Source: [Limnothrix rosea] IAM M-220
Lineage (GTDB): Bacteria > Cyanobacteriota > Cyanobacteriia > Cyanobacteriales > MRBY01
Direction: 5' to 3'
Assembly (NCBI RefSeq): GCF_001904615.1
Contig: NZ_MRBY01000022.1
Coordinates: forward strand, 1-58,746
Length of the DNA stretch: 58,746 bases
Of this stretch, positions 26,824-35,532 are shown piece after piece. The translations under genes were made by a program, and so were the position numbers. Position 1 is the first letter of the stretch. Every line of letters starts with the position of its first letter. The notes under the pieces are model-generated. The model had not been told where the DNA came from and ran no database searches. It saw only the letters and a program-made list of their open reading frames with translations.

Positions 26824-28011
26824 TTAAGAAATCTTGAGTTGAACCTCGGATTTTTTGAAGGGAATATCCTCATTAATCGCATCAATTTCTGACTGTTCCA
26901 TCTCATTAATCTCGTCAATATAAGCCTTTAAAATTTGCTGCATCTTCGGCTGATAAAACTGGTGGAGACTGTAATTCGGTCTTGCTGGAAAGCCCCGACG
27001 GCGTTTATGTTTGCCGCCAGCACCGGGGTCGTACATCTTTACACCATTGGCGATCGCCCACTGAATCGGTTTGTAATAGCAAGCTTCAAAATGGAGACAA
27101 TCATACTCATCAAAAGCTCCCCAATAGCGACCATACATATTTTCATTTTTGCGGATACAAAAAGATAATCCAACGGGATGCTGATCGTCTTTTTCTGTGT
27201 AAGCCGTCGCTAAAACAACGCGGTGGCGATAGGTCGTTGCCAGATTCGCAAAAAAGCGTTTGGTGAGATATTTACTCCCCCAAAAAAACTTATCGCAGGT
27301 ACTACTATAAAACCGATAAATAAGGGGAAAATAATGGTCAGGAATTTCATCACCCGTCAAAATTTTCATCTGCAAACCCGCTTTATCTACCGCCTTCCGT
27401 TCGCGCTTAATATTTTTACGTTGATTTGAAGTGAAAATACCTAAATAATCATCGAAGGTTTCAAAGTTTTCATTCCCCCAAATATAACCATGGTGCAGCC
27501 ACGCACTAAAGCCCAACTGCTCCATAATATTTTTCCATTTAGGATCCACAAAAAGAAAATTACAACCGGAAATGTTGTGGCGATCGCAAAACTGATTAAT
27601 CGCAGCAACCATTAGACGGCAAATTTCCAGCTCATCCTCACTAGCATCAATCAAAAATCGATACCCAACCGCGGGTGTAAAGGGAGTCATCCCCACCATT
27701 TTCGGATAATATTCATGGCCTAAACGGTGGGACAAATCCGCCCATTGGTGATCAAAGACAAATTCACCGTAGCTATGGCCTTTGATGTAGAGGGGAGCCA
27801 TGGCCACAAATTCACCATCCCGCTTTACCGAAAGATGACAAGCCTGCCAACCGGAACGATGACCGACACTGCCGGAAACTTCAATATTATTGAGCCATTC
27901 CCACTCAAGAAAAGGTGTTTTCAGGGGTTGTGCTAACGCGTCCCAAATGTCCTTCGGGATTTCTGCGATTTGACTGTGCCATGTAACCGTGTATTGAGAC
28001 GTTGCGACCAT
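26824..28011 (-). CDS. FemAB-like GNAT acyltransferase (PF04339 type)
   Basis: A 395-residue protein of the family often named peptidogalycan biosynthesis or FemAB-like N-acyltransferase. Landmarks: TPFLEWEWLNNIEVSGSVG near residue 35, PLYIKGHSYGEFVFDHQWA, the Arg-rich FTSNQRKNIKRERKAVDKA and GRYWGAFDEYDCLHFEACYY, then PGAGGKHKRRRGFPARPNYS. It probably has two GNAT folds. The substrate is unknown. Cytoplasmic, no signal. It converges on the PD40 lipoprotein. Confidence 0.85.
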   Translation of the reverse strand: MVATSQYTVTWHSQIAEIPKDIWDALAQPLKTPFLEWEWLNNIEVSGSVGHRSGWQACHLSVKRDGEFVAMAPLYIKGHSYGEFVFDHQWADLSHRLGHEYYPKMVGMTPFTPAVGYRFLIDASEDELEICRLMVAAINQFCDRHNISGCNFLFVDPKWKNIMEQLGFSAWLHHGYIWGNENFETFDDYLGIFTSNQRKNIKRERKAVDKAGLQMKILTGDEIPDHYFPLIYRFYSSTCDKFFWGSKYLTKRFFANLATTYRHRVVLATAYTEKDDQHPVGLSFCIRKNENMYGRYWGAFDEYDCLHFEACYYKPIQWAIANGVKMYDPGAGGKHKRRRGFPARPNYSLHQFYQPKMQQILKAYIDEINEMEQSEIDAINEDIPFKKSEVQLKIS

Positions 28012-28164
28012 AGTTTAGGCAGGCATTTCAAGTTTTTACTACCTTAATTGATCTATTTAGATTTTGCATTGTAATCACGGATTAAGGGCAGATCTTGGTG
28101 TTGCTCCTACAGAAATTTTGGGATTGACTGCTATCGTAAAAAGCAAATGGCAAGTGATTAGGTA

Positions 28165-28716
28165 ATGTCAGATTTTACTTTGGCAAAGATTCGAGGTTTT
28201 CCGTGGCTCTCTCTCTGTTTATTTTGTTTAACCTACGGCATTTTTGGCTGGCTAGTGGGGAGTTTTTTAAACGACTGGCAAGCTTGGATATTAACTCACC
28301 AAAATTGGTTTTTCTGGGACATTAATGAGGCGATCGCCCGCCAGATGAGTATTGGCTTTGGGGCAAGCTTAGTTTTTATCCTAATGGTCATTCTGACTGC
28401 TCCACTACACCTCGTGAGGATTTGCTTTAGCAGTTGGCTTCGTTCCGACACCCGCGCTTTTATCTCCGTCTTAGGCTGGGCCTTAGCAGCGGTGCTCATT
28501 ATCACCTGGTTCCACTATTTTGCCCGGTTGTTTGTACTTATTTCCGCTGGAATGCTGTGTCACCTCGATTTACAACTATGTGGTTGTCGAGCTTGGCAAG
28601 TATTTGTTGTGCTCACGATCCTCAGCTTAGGCAGCTATACTCTCGGTCTCCATGGCTTCATGCAGTGGGGAACACCGCTCACAAGTGTGCTACAAAGCGT
28701 TCGTTTTTTGGTGTAA
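28165..28716 (+). CDS. Membrane protein of unknown function
   Basis: A 183-residue protein with about four hydrophobic helices: LSLCLFCLTYGIFGWLVGSF, SLVFILMVILTAPLHLVRIC, VLGWALAAVLIITWFHYFAR and VFVVLTILSLGSYTLGLHGF. Several cysteines cluster in the third loop (MLCHLDLQLCGCRAW). No family recognised. It converges on the PPIL-repeat gene with a 22-base gap. Confidence 0.7.
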   Translation: MSDFTLAKIRGFPWLSLCLFCLTYGIFGWLVGSFLNDWQAWILTHQNWFFWDINEAIARQMSIGFGASLVFILMVILTAPLHLVRICFSSWLRSDTRAFISVLGWALAAVLIITWFHYFARLFVLISAGMLCHLDLQLCGCRAWQVFVVLTILSLGSYTLGLHGFMQWGTPLTSVLQSVRFLV

Positions 28717-28738
28717 TGCTAGTGATTAGTGCAACGTT

Positions 28739-29575
28739 TTAACGGCCTTGGATCGGGGGATAGATTGTTTTGTTAGAAGGTTGGGAAAGTGGGGTGATGG
28801 GTTGCTCCGGTGCATATCGAATCTCTGCGGCCAAAATTGGTGGCTCAAAGGATTCAATGGATTTCTTTGGGGCGATCGCCCCCTTATCTTCCGAAAATTG
28901 CGCCAAAATCGGCGGCTCACATTGTTTGCCAGTGGGTGTCGACAAAAGCAGTTGTGGCACATTGCTTAAGGCTTGAATGGTTGCGGCGAGAATAGGTGGC
29001 TGCCACGAAACAACTTTAAAACTTGAAGCTTTAAAACTTGAAGCTTTCTGAGCTTGCTTCGGTGTGCGAGCGAGAATGGGCGGGTCAATGGTCTTGCCAG
29101 TTGGACTAGGGATTGGTGGTTGGGAAATTTGTTGTAGCGGGCGAATGTCGGCAACCAAAATAGGTGGTTCCATTGTGATTGGCGCAGTGCCAGCCTGGGT
29201 TTGCTCTGGGACGGATTCGACAGCGCTAATGGTTTGAATATTTTGCCGTTCAAGTTCCCGTAATTCTAGTTCCCGCACTTGTGTCTTGAGGGCTTGAATT
29301 TTTTCGTTGAAATCAAGGGAAAGAGACTGAATTTCTAGCTCATGTTTACGTTGATATTCTGTTTGTAGTTCGGCGATCGCCTCTTTGAGACGAGTTTCAT
29401 GGGCGATTTCCGCATCAGTAAGAGCACGACGAGCCTTGGCCAATTCACGTTCAGATTCGTCCAGTCGGTCTAAATCCTTCATTTGGATGAAATATAGTAC
29501 CGCCGCCCCCAGCCCAAACCCAATAATGCCAAAAATTAAAGCGTTCACAAACCTTACCCTCCCAAACAAACCCAT
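28739..29575 (-). CDS. Membrane-anchored coiled-coil protein with PPIL repeats
   Basis: A 278-residue protein. One N-terminal transmembrane helix (ALIFGIIGFGLGAAVLYF, about residues 12-29) is followed by a charged coiled coil (about 30-110). The rest is a low-complexity tail in which PPI(L/Q/P) recurs about seven times at 16-35 residue intervals: EPPILV, QPPIPS, DPPILA, QPPILA, EPPILA, EPPILA and YPPIQG. The spacing and Pro content suggest linear docking motifs rather than a fold. A perfect 15-bp tandem duplication at 29015-29044 encodes the doubled KASSF. It has a Zip/EnvC-like outline, but no family is recognised. Confidence 0.75.
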   Translation of the reverse strand: MGLFGRVRFVNALIFGIIGFGLGAAVLYFIQMKDLDRLDESERELAKARRALTDAEIAHETRLKEAIAELQTEYQRKHELEIQSLSLDFNEKIQALKTQVRELELRELERQNIQTISAVESVPEQTQAGTAPITMEPPILVADIRPLQQISQPPIPSPTGKTIDPPILARTPKQAQKASSFKASSFKVVSWQPPILAATIQALSNVPQLLLSTPTGKQCEPPILAQFSEDKGAIAPKKSIESFEPPILAAEIRYAPEQPITPLSQPSNKTIYPPIQGR

Positions 29576-29624
29576 TCATATGGGCTGTAATTTCAGTGAT
29601 CGATCTTAACCTAATGTGTCCACC

Positions 29625-30281
29625 CTAACCCTTTGCCCATCGCCGCCACACACGATAAAGATGCCGCACTTGGTCTAGCAAAATGTAGGGAATTTTTAGA
29701 TTAAGCTTGGCGATTATGGGTTGATATATCCAAGCATAAGCTCGCTTGAGATCATCCCAAGCATGGCAGGGAGCCGAATGAAGAAAATCTGAGATATCCA
29801 CCACCAATCCTTTCCCCGTTGCACTAAGCATCACATTTTTGCCATGGACATCATGGGGAGTTAGGCCCCGCTGACGTGCATAGTCTAAAGCTTCGTCAAC
29901 TTCAGTAATCACCTGTGGCGGAATCGCGATGCCTTGGTGCAGACAATCGTACAAAGTGATACCGTCAAGACGCTTTAAAACAAGATATCCATCTTCTGCA
30001 TGGTGACATTCAGAGAAAGCTGGGTGGCAGCCAAGACGCTGATAAACATCCACTTCTGCCGCAAAACCGTCACGACCCGGAGCATAAATTTTAGCAACCC
30101 AATCAGGGAAATCGGGATGAATAAATACAGCTGCGTAGTTACCTGTGCCTAATACTTGCCACGGTGCTGGACAATGGTAAACAACCACAGGATGGTAAGG
30201 ATGTTCGCTGGCAAATTGAAGTTGGGGTCGCAATTCTATTCTGAGACGATCACAGAATTCTTTTAGTAAAACATCCGACAT
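29625..30281 (-). CDS. Atypical protein-kinase-fold protein
   Basis: A 218-residue minimal kinase-like protein. The glycine loop is GTGNYAAVF (about residues 45-53), the ATP-anchoring Lys is in WVAKIY (Lys64), the catalytic loop is TPHDVHGKNVML (Asp144, Asn149) and the metal Asp is in VVDISDF (Asp162) where DFG normally sits. All catalytic residues are therefore present but in noncanonical surroundings, as in Rio/Bud32/LPS-kinase-like families. There is almost no C-lobe beyond the metal site. It may phosphorylate protein or a small molecule; the substrate is unknown. Confidence 0.75.
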   Translation of the reverse strand: MSDVLLKEFCDRLRIELRPQLQFASEHPYHPVVVYHCPAPWQVLGTGNYAAVFIHPDFPDWVAKIYAPGRDGFAAEVDVYQRLGCHPAFSECHHAEDGYLVLKRLDGITLYDCLHQGIAIPPQVITEVDEALDYARQRGLTPHDVHGKNVMLSATGKGLVVDISDFLHSAPCHAWDDLKRAYAWIYQPIIAKLNLKIPYILLDQVRHLYRVWRRWAKG

Positions 30282-30590
30282 AAAACGTTTTTACTGTAAT
30301 AACTTCAACTTCAACACCCTGTAAGTAAACTGGTAATTTTTACTTGGGGCTGAATTTTGATGCTGTTGTGTTTATTAATTGTAAAAACTTGTCGTGTGAT
30401 CTAGCAATTACCCTATAATTTTTCCTGTTTTTCAGCACGAGACCCTAGGACTAGCCGAACTTTTAGGCCATAAATCATGAACGCTACTATGGGTCAAGAC
30501 AAAACTTGTAACTCGCACCATTTCAGTAATCTGGTCAAAAAATAAACCGCCAGAACGAGAAGCACCCAAAAATTATGACTCGTTCTTGAT
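30282..30590. other. 309-base intergenic region
   Basis: AT-rich, lying between the kinase and patU genes. It contains a TATAAT-like CCTATAAT near 30412 and an AGAACGAG/CTCGTTCT inverted repeat at about 30550-30590, with a 17-base loop. A 22-codon ATG frame at 30478-30546 exists but has no support. No gene is recognised. Confidence 0.5.
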
Positions 30591-31610
30591 TTAGACAGAT
30601 TGAAGGGCGATCGCCACCGTGAGAGGTTCCTGATTAGCCTGATTTAAAGTAATCGTAATGGGGTAGATGCCGTTTTCTTGACAGTCAACTAAAGTCAAAC
30701 ATAGATCGCCCGGATACATCCGCGATGCACTAGCAGAGCCTTGGGCACTTTCCCAAGTGACATGGCCACCTTGGGGGACACGCACCAACACACGAATGGT
30801 TTTACCAAGGGTCAAGTCAGATGCCGTAATATATTGTGCCTCGACGGCGATCGCCCCGACAGTCGTTTCAAACTTTGCCGATTTAAAAGGAGACTCAGAC
30901 GATAGAGAAATCACAAGATTCTCCATAATCTTTTGCGCCGCCAACATGGACATCACAATTTGCTGCTGCTCATTGGCCGTTTCGTAGTTCCCCTCAAGGA
31001 CAGCCGTAGCATCAGAACGACTCGGTTGCGGCGTGGTCACGATCCAATTGGCCATTTTGTGCAACATCATCGGATCCACATCAAATAAAGACTCCACCGC
31101 TTGCACAAGCTTAATGCCCTGAGGATTCAGCGATCGCATCGCTTCAGAACAAGACTGGATGAGCGCCTTTAAAGTCGATTGAGGCAAATTAAACGGATTC
31201 TCAAATGCCGCTAACTGAGGCTGCCAGAGAGAATCCTGCAGTGCCTGTTCCGCTTGTTGCTCCTCAATGAAATAGGCCTCATTGCCCGTTTCCCAAGGAA
31301 AGCGAGGGGGGTTGTTTTCAGTTTCCTGAAGCAAGCGATCCTTTAATAAATTTTGGTAGCGCGTTTCAATCGCGTTGAAAGTGGTCATATTCGTTGATAA
31401 TTCCTCGTCAGTAACATGGTCTGGTAGAAGCTCCGATGACAACAATTCAGCCCCTATTGCATCCCTCTCAAGTTCAGATACCGAATCAGGATAATTGCTT
31501 GACCAAGGCTGATGTTTTTCTTCATGTAAACCCAGTTCTTTCTCCGACGCTGTCGGAGGATTAAGCGAATTTTGGGAAGCATTTGTTTGTTTATCCATGT
31601 CACTATTCAC
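30591..31610 (-). CDS. patU: PatU-like protein
   Basis: A 339-residue soluble protein directly downstream of the hetZ homologue (75-base gap, same strand). The N-terminal ~90 residues are acidic and disordered-looking, then PPRFPWETGNEAYF (about residues 100-113) carries the RFPW motif I associate with PatU. A conserved helical region follows (QSTLKALIQSCSEAMRSLNP to LEGNYETAN). The C-terminal ~90 residues look beta-rich. In Anabaena hetZ is followed by split patU5/patU3 genes that act in heterocyst patterning; a single undivided patU occurs in other filamentous cyanobacteria. The name rests mainly on synteny and general resemblance. Confidence 0.6.
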   Translation of the reverse strand: MNSDMDKQTNASQNSLNPPTASEKELGLHEEKHQPWSSNYPDSVSELERDAIGAELLSSELLPDHVTDEELSTNMTTFNAIETRYQNLLKDRLLQETENNPPRFPWETGNEAYFIEEQQAEQALQDSLWQPQLAAFENPFNLPQSTLKALIQSCSEAMRSLNPQGIKLVQAVESLFDVDPMMLHKMANWIVTTPQPSRSDATAVLEGNYETANEQQQIVMSMLAAQKIMENLVISLSSESPFKSAKFETTVGAIAVEAQYITASDLTLGKTIRVLVRVPQGGHVTWESAQGSASASRMYPGDLCLTLVDCQENGIYPITITLNQANQEPLTVAIALQSV

Positions 31611-31685
31611 GTCGAAATATTTAAGATCAGGACAGTTACTTACGTATTTTTTGAAAAAGTTATAAAAATACGCCAGTGAATCTAA

Positions 31686-32891
31686 CTAAGTCAGGGTTTT
31701 GTTACGGAGATCCCAAGCGGTCTCTAGGAGCTTTCCCCAGAGTTTATCAGTTTGAGATGGTGTCAGGGAAAGGCTTTTGGCTATTTCCTTATGGGTTAGT
31801 CCCTGTTGCTTTAGCTCCAGTAGTTTTTGTTGAGGGTCACTTAATTCTTCAAGGAGATTGTCCCACTGGCTCGGTGTTAACCCAAGATTTTGTTCCAAAG
31901 TCGCCCCAAGCCACTGGTGTACCAATTCCCAATTGTGGGACAGGGCAAAACGAATTAAATGGTATTTAAAGCGTTGTTGTAGATAGTCTCGCTGGCGAGG
32001 CGTTAAGCCTAGTACAGACTCGATTTCAGCCGTTGCACAGTCCCGCAGCCGCAAGACAAAATAGTCTATGCAATCTAGTTGCTGTTTTTCTTCTAAATAT
32101 TGGATTAGCTCTTGGGCAACGGTTTCCCGGAGGTTGCGGTCGGTGAGTTCGTTATCTTCACCTTGGGTTGCCATGTACGTACGTAGTTGTTGCATGGCTA
32201 CGCCTTCCCATTCTTTGTCGTCACGACTAAAGGAGCTTTCGGCTGCGGTCATATCGACGGAAGCTTCTAGGGGTTGCTGCTGGGAAAAGGTTTGGGCTCT
32301 AAGGATGATGAGTTGCTGCGATCGCCCCCGGGAAAAGGTAATCCGACGCTTCGCATAACGCTCGGTAAAGGCCATGTATTCAGATAATTCTAGGAGGCTA
32401 CGGGGACTATAGGTGGGTAAAACATCGGCTTCTCGCCGGAAGGCATTTAATGTTTCTGCGTAAAAACCTTGTAAAAAGTCTTCAATGAGATTGACCTTCG
32501 CCTGATAGCTGGAAATCCCTTGCCGGAGAGAAATGTAGCGATAAATAATGGCGCTTAGGGTACTTTGCAGCTCAACCCTGCCGCGCCTTGAGCCGAGTTT
32601 GTAGTAGTTTAGGCATTGGCGAATGCGGTGTTCGGCAAGGTTTTTTTGCCATTTGCCGACCTCGCCTGTGCGTTGAATGCGATCGCTTTCTCGGCAGATC
32701 CGATTGACTTCTTCCACGATGCGCTCTGCCACCTGATGACATTGCGATTCAGACGCTTTTGTTGATTGCTCTAATTGCTGTTGGGTGAACTGAACAAGTG
32801 ACTCCACGTTTGCGTAGGTAACCCCTCTGAAGTTGCTAATTGTCATTTTAGGTGAATAATTCAAATGAAGCCCATAATCTCTTAGATCCAT
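31686..32891 (-). CDS. hetZ: HetZ homologue
   Basis: A protein of up to 401 residues that closely resembles HetZ, a regulator needed early in heterocyst differentiation in Anabaena. Characteristic blocks are LGSRRGRVELQSTLSAIIYR (about residues 97-116), LLELSEYMAFTERYAKRRI, QQLIILRAQTFSQQQP and LTPRQRDYLQQRFKYHLIRF. The C-terminus has an HTH-like KEIAKSLSLTPSQTDKLWGK, giving a sigma-factor flavour. ATG 32891 and ATG 32846 are both possible starts; neither has a clear ribosome-binding site. No heterocyst genes are seen here, so the role may be more general, such as in cell division or motility. Confidence 0.85.
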   Translation of the reverse strand: MDLRDYGLHLNYSPKMTISNFRGVTYANVESLVQFTQQQLEQSTKASESQCHQVAERIVEEVNRICRESDRIQRTGEVGKWQKNLAEHRIRQCLNYYKLGSRRGRVELQSTLSAIIYRYISLRQGISSYQAKVNLIEDFLQGFYAETLNAFRREADVLPTYSPRSLLELSEYMAFTERYAKRRITFSRGRSQQLIILRAQTFSQQQPLEASVDMTAAESSFSRDDKEWEGVAMQQLRTYMATQGEDNELTDRNLRETVAQELIQYLEEKQQLDCIDYFVLRLRDCATAEIESVLGLTPRQRDYLQQRFKYHLIRFALSHNWELVHQWLGATLEQNLGLTPSQWDNLLEELSDPQQKLLELKQQGLTHKEIAKSLSLTPSQTDKLWGKLLETAWDLRNKTLT

Positions 32892-33141
32892 TCAGCTTTG
32901 GAGAGTATTTGCGGAGCTTATATTCTTTCTCAAGATTTTTTGCGTAAATCCTGACAAAAGGAGAAATGTTTACGTCAAAATGACTACGTAGTGCAGGTCT
33001 GTTGTGTCGTCCGAGGTTGGGGATAGGCGCAATCTTTGGGGCTTGGGGTTTAAGGGTTTGTCGAGTTTTTGCTTGGCTTTGTGTTTAAGGTTGGTGCGTG
33101 ATGTTTTGTAGCAGGGCGGTGAGTGTAGGGGATAAAAAATA

Positions 33142-33720
33142 TCATTCTAGTTTTGTCCATAGCGCAACGCCTCCTCCTTTGCCTCGTGCGGCGATCGCCT
33201 GTTCAGACATATAAAAGTAACTAAAAAATGGTTGTTTCCCAATGGGCATATCGTGAAACTTTTTTGTGTCAGTGCCGCCTCTAAGATCTCCTTCGTACAG
33301 CTTTAAGCCGCCTAGTTTGACGATGATGTGGGTAAAGTCAAATCCCATTAGACGTTTTTGTGCCTGAAATTTAATGGGGCCAGACACGGCAAGATCAAGT
33401 AGCCCAAATTTTACGGAGTTTAGAACTGTGCCTTTTTGCCATTTGGTTGATGGGTCATTGTCGGGCGCGGCTGAATAGGCGATCGCCACGGTAATTAAAC
33501 GGGGTAGATAGCGCCCTTTGCCTATCACATTGCCTGCATTTTTTTGTGCTTTTTTTGTGCCTGTAATAAACGTGAGTCGCCAGTTTCCGAGTAGCTGCTC
33601 GAAGTCGTAAACACGCTTTTCTTTTTTTGCTGATTTTTCGAGGGCAAGTAACTGCGATAGCAACGCCTCTGATGAGGGGCGATTGTTTTTTAGATCTAAA
33701 TGTTCGAGGGTGGCAGTCAT
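33142..33720 (-). CDS. Fibrillin/PAP-like protein
   Basis: About 192 residues from ATG 33720 (a TTG at 33759 would add 13). The block YDFEQLLGNWRLTFITGTKK (about residues 42-61) resembles the lipocalin-like opening of plastid lipid-associated proteins (PAP/fibrillin). Further beta-rich segments follow (SVKFGLLDLAVSGPIKFQAQ, GLKLYEGDLRGG), and it ends with YFYMSEQAIAARGKGGGVAL. Such proteins bind lipids or carotenoids near thylakoids. The assignment is by pattern and moderate. Confidence 0.65.
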   Translation of the reverse strand: MTATLEHLDLKNNRPSSEALLSQLLALEKSAKKEKRVYDFEQLLGNWRLTFITGTKKAQKNAGNVIGKGRYLPRLITVAIAYSAAPDNDPSTKWQKGTVLNSVKFGLLDLAVSGPIKFQAQKRLMGFDFTHIIVKLGGLKLYEGDLRGGTDTKKFHDMPIGKQPFFSYFYMSEQAIAARGKGGGVALWTKLE

Positions 33721-33816
33721 TACGGCAAAAAAGAAAGGACTGATTACATTCTCCAACAAAAATCAACGAAATATTGTTGGTAGTACCAGCCCTCATGGGA
33801 GATTTTGTCTCAGGGT

Positions 33817-33995
33817 TTAGGCTGCGCCGTAGGTCAGAAAATCGGTGTACCCCTCAGCGCCAGCGGGAGAATACCACGTGGATACGTCTGCATCTGGATT
33901 GAGCGCCCAGTCGTGGGAGCCGTTGCCCCACGGTTTTGCAGGGCTAAACCTTAAAAATCAAGGGATTCGAGCAGTTTTGGTGAAGAGGTACTCAT
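33817..33995 (-). pseudogene. Remnant of an old-yellow-enzyme (ene-reductase) gene
   Basis: On the minus strand ATG 33995 opens MSTSSPKLLESLDF, like the start of OYE/NemA-type flavin oxidoreductases, and then meets TAA at 33951-33953. In the next frame, to the TAA at 33817-33819, about 43 codons end with NPDADVSTWYSPAGAEGYTD followed by FLTYGAA, like the GGAEGYTDYP tail of the same family. The roughly 300-residue FMN-binding barrel between them is missing. The simplest reading is a large internal deletion leaving both ends. Identification from short ends is tentative. Confidence 0.5.
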
Positions 33996-34153
33996 AAAAT
34001 TTTTTTTGCTCGATGACCTAACGTTTTTGGACTAATTTTAACTAATCAGTCAATTATTGAGCTTGGTGTAGCAGATACATGGGGACTCAGTTTTGCAGAT
34101 TTCCCCACCAAATGACAATTAAAGGTGTGGCGATCGCCCCATGCCCAGAAGTA

Positions 34154-34174
34154 GAAAATTATCATTCTCGTTTT
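34154..34174. promoter_or_regulatory. Possible Fur-like box
   Basis: GAAAATTATCATTCTCGTTTT resembles half of the Fur consensus (ATNATCATT-type hexamers). It lies about 135 bases before the GT2 start and about 160 bases upstream of the ene-reductase remnant on the other strand. It could be chance in AT-rich DNA. Confidence 0.25.
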
Positions 34175-34306
34175 ACATAAGATTAAGTAGCAGAAAAATA
34201 CTAAAAAAATATGTCCCCACTAATCTAGACGGCGATCGCCAAGATTCCGAGACTCCCCTAGGTCATTATTAAAATCCGGTAACATAGAGCAGTCTTCTAC
34301 GCCTGG

Positions 34307-35260
34307 GTGAAAATTTTGGTTTATATCAGCGTCGTGATTCCGACCTACAATCGCAAACCAATTTTGACAAAATGTCTCGATGCCCTAGAACAACAGCAAG
34401 TCCCCGAAGAATTACAAAATGGTGGCTACGAAATTGTCGTTGTTGACGATGGCTCCACCGATGGCACTGTGACGTGGCTCCAAAATGACGCGACTCAGTA
34501 CCCCCACGTCCGTCTCTTTGAACAAGCCCATAAAGGCGCAGCCGCAGCCCGCAATCTCGGCGTTGAGCAAGCCAAGGGTGACATTATTATTTTCATTGAC
34601 AGTGATTTAGTCGTCACAGAAACCTTCCTCGCGGCCCATCTCGAAGGTCTGCGCCAAGGCAAACGCAAACTGAAAAGCGATCGCCTCTTTACCTACGGTC
34701 GTGTCATTAATACCGCTAATTTTGCCGAGCCAACTTCAGAACCCTTTAAAGTCACCGATTATTCCGCCGCCTATTTCGCCACGGGCAATGTGGCGATCGC
34801 CCGCCAATGGCTCCTCGAAGCAGGCCTATTTGATACCGGCTTTCAGCTCTACGGCTGGGAAGACCTTGAACTCGGTGTACGCCTCAAAAAACTAGGTTTA
34901 ACATTAATTAAATGTCCCGATGCAGTGGGCTACCATTGGCATCCCCCCTTTAGCCTGGAGCAAATCCCACAATTAATCGACCAAGAAATTCAACGGGGCA
35001 AAATGGGTGTCGTGTTCTACGAAAAGCATCCGACCTGGGAAGTGCGCATGATGATCCAAATGACAATCTTGCACCGTATCCTCTGGGGTGTGCTATCCCT
35101 AGGCGGTTGGCTCAACGAAAAACGCCTAAAACCTCTTTTAACTTGGCTCATTAAACGCGGAAAATCCCAGCTCGCCCTTGAAGTAGCTCGTATCTTCCTA
35201 AATTGGTACAACGTTCAAGGGGTTTATGCAGCTTATCGTGAAGCAAAAACTTCTTCCTAA
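34307..35260 (+). CDS. Glycosyltransferase family 2
   Basis: A GT-A glycosyltransferase of up to 317 residues. ISVVIPTYNRKPILTKCLDA (about residues 7-26), VVVDDGSTDGTVTWL, HKGAAAARNLGVEQAKGDII and FIDSDLVVT (metal-binding DXD-like) give the donor site. Further on, FATGNVAIARQWLLEAGLFD and YGWEDLELGVRLKKLG mark the acceptor half, with the catalytic ED. The start is GTG 34307; a GTG at codon 9 would start just before the first beta strand. It is monocistronic and lies away from the glycan island at the window start. Substrates are unknown. Confidence 0.82.
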   Translation: MKILVYISVVIPTYNRKPILTKCLDALEQQQVPEELQNGGYEIVVVDDGSTDGTVTWLQNDATQYPHVRLFEQAHKGAAAARNLGVEQAKGDIIIFIDSDLVVTETFLAAHLEGLRQGKRKLKSDRLFTYGRVINTANFAEPTSEPFKVTDYSAAYFATGNVAIARQWLLEAGLFDTGFQLYGWEDLELGVRLKKLGLTLIKCPDAVGYHWHPPFSLEQIPQLIDQEIQRGKMGVVFYEKHPTWEVRMMIQMTILHRILWGVLSLGGWLNEKRLKPLLTWLIKRGKSQLALEVARIFLNWYNVQGVYAAYREAKTSS

Positions 35261-35532
35261 AGACTATTTATTCCCCAGAAAGGAAGGCCGCCCCAACGAA
35301 TTACTTGACATAGGTACAGCCATTGAGCTATCAATTAGCAACCTTGATTGTCCAACCCCTAGACAACTTTCAGGACATACTACGATTTTGAAATTTCCAT
35401 GTAGAGCAATGTAGCGCTGTAAACCATCGCGATATTTGCCTATAGACTCTCTGAAATTTAGTATTAATCCTTGTCTTTCGATGTATCCCTGAGTCCCGAC
35501 TCTTTCGAACTTCATCTCCTGCGCGAACTATT

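Noticed and set aside
30478-30546. 22-codon ATG frame in the kinase-patU gap
   Set aside because: Too short and unsupported; no Shine-Dalgarno sequence.
35264-35515. 83-codon minus-strand frame between GT2 and the SpoIIE phosphatase
   Set aside because: It has an ATG with AGGAG directly abutting it (no spacing), and no recognisable family. Kept out of the annotation, though a small gene cannot be excluded.
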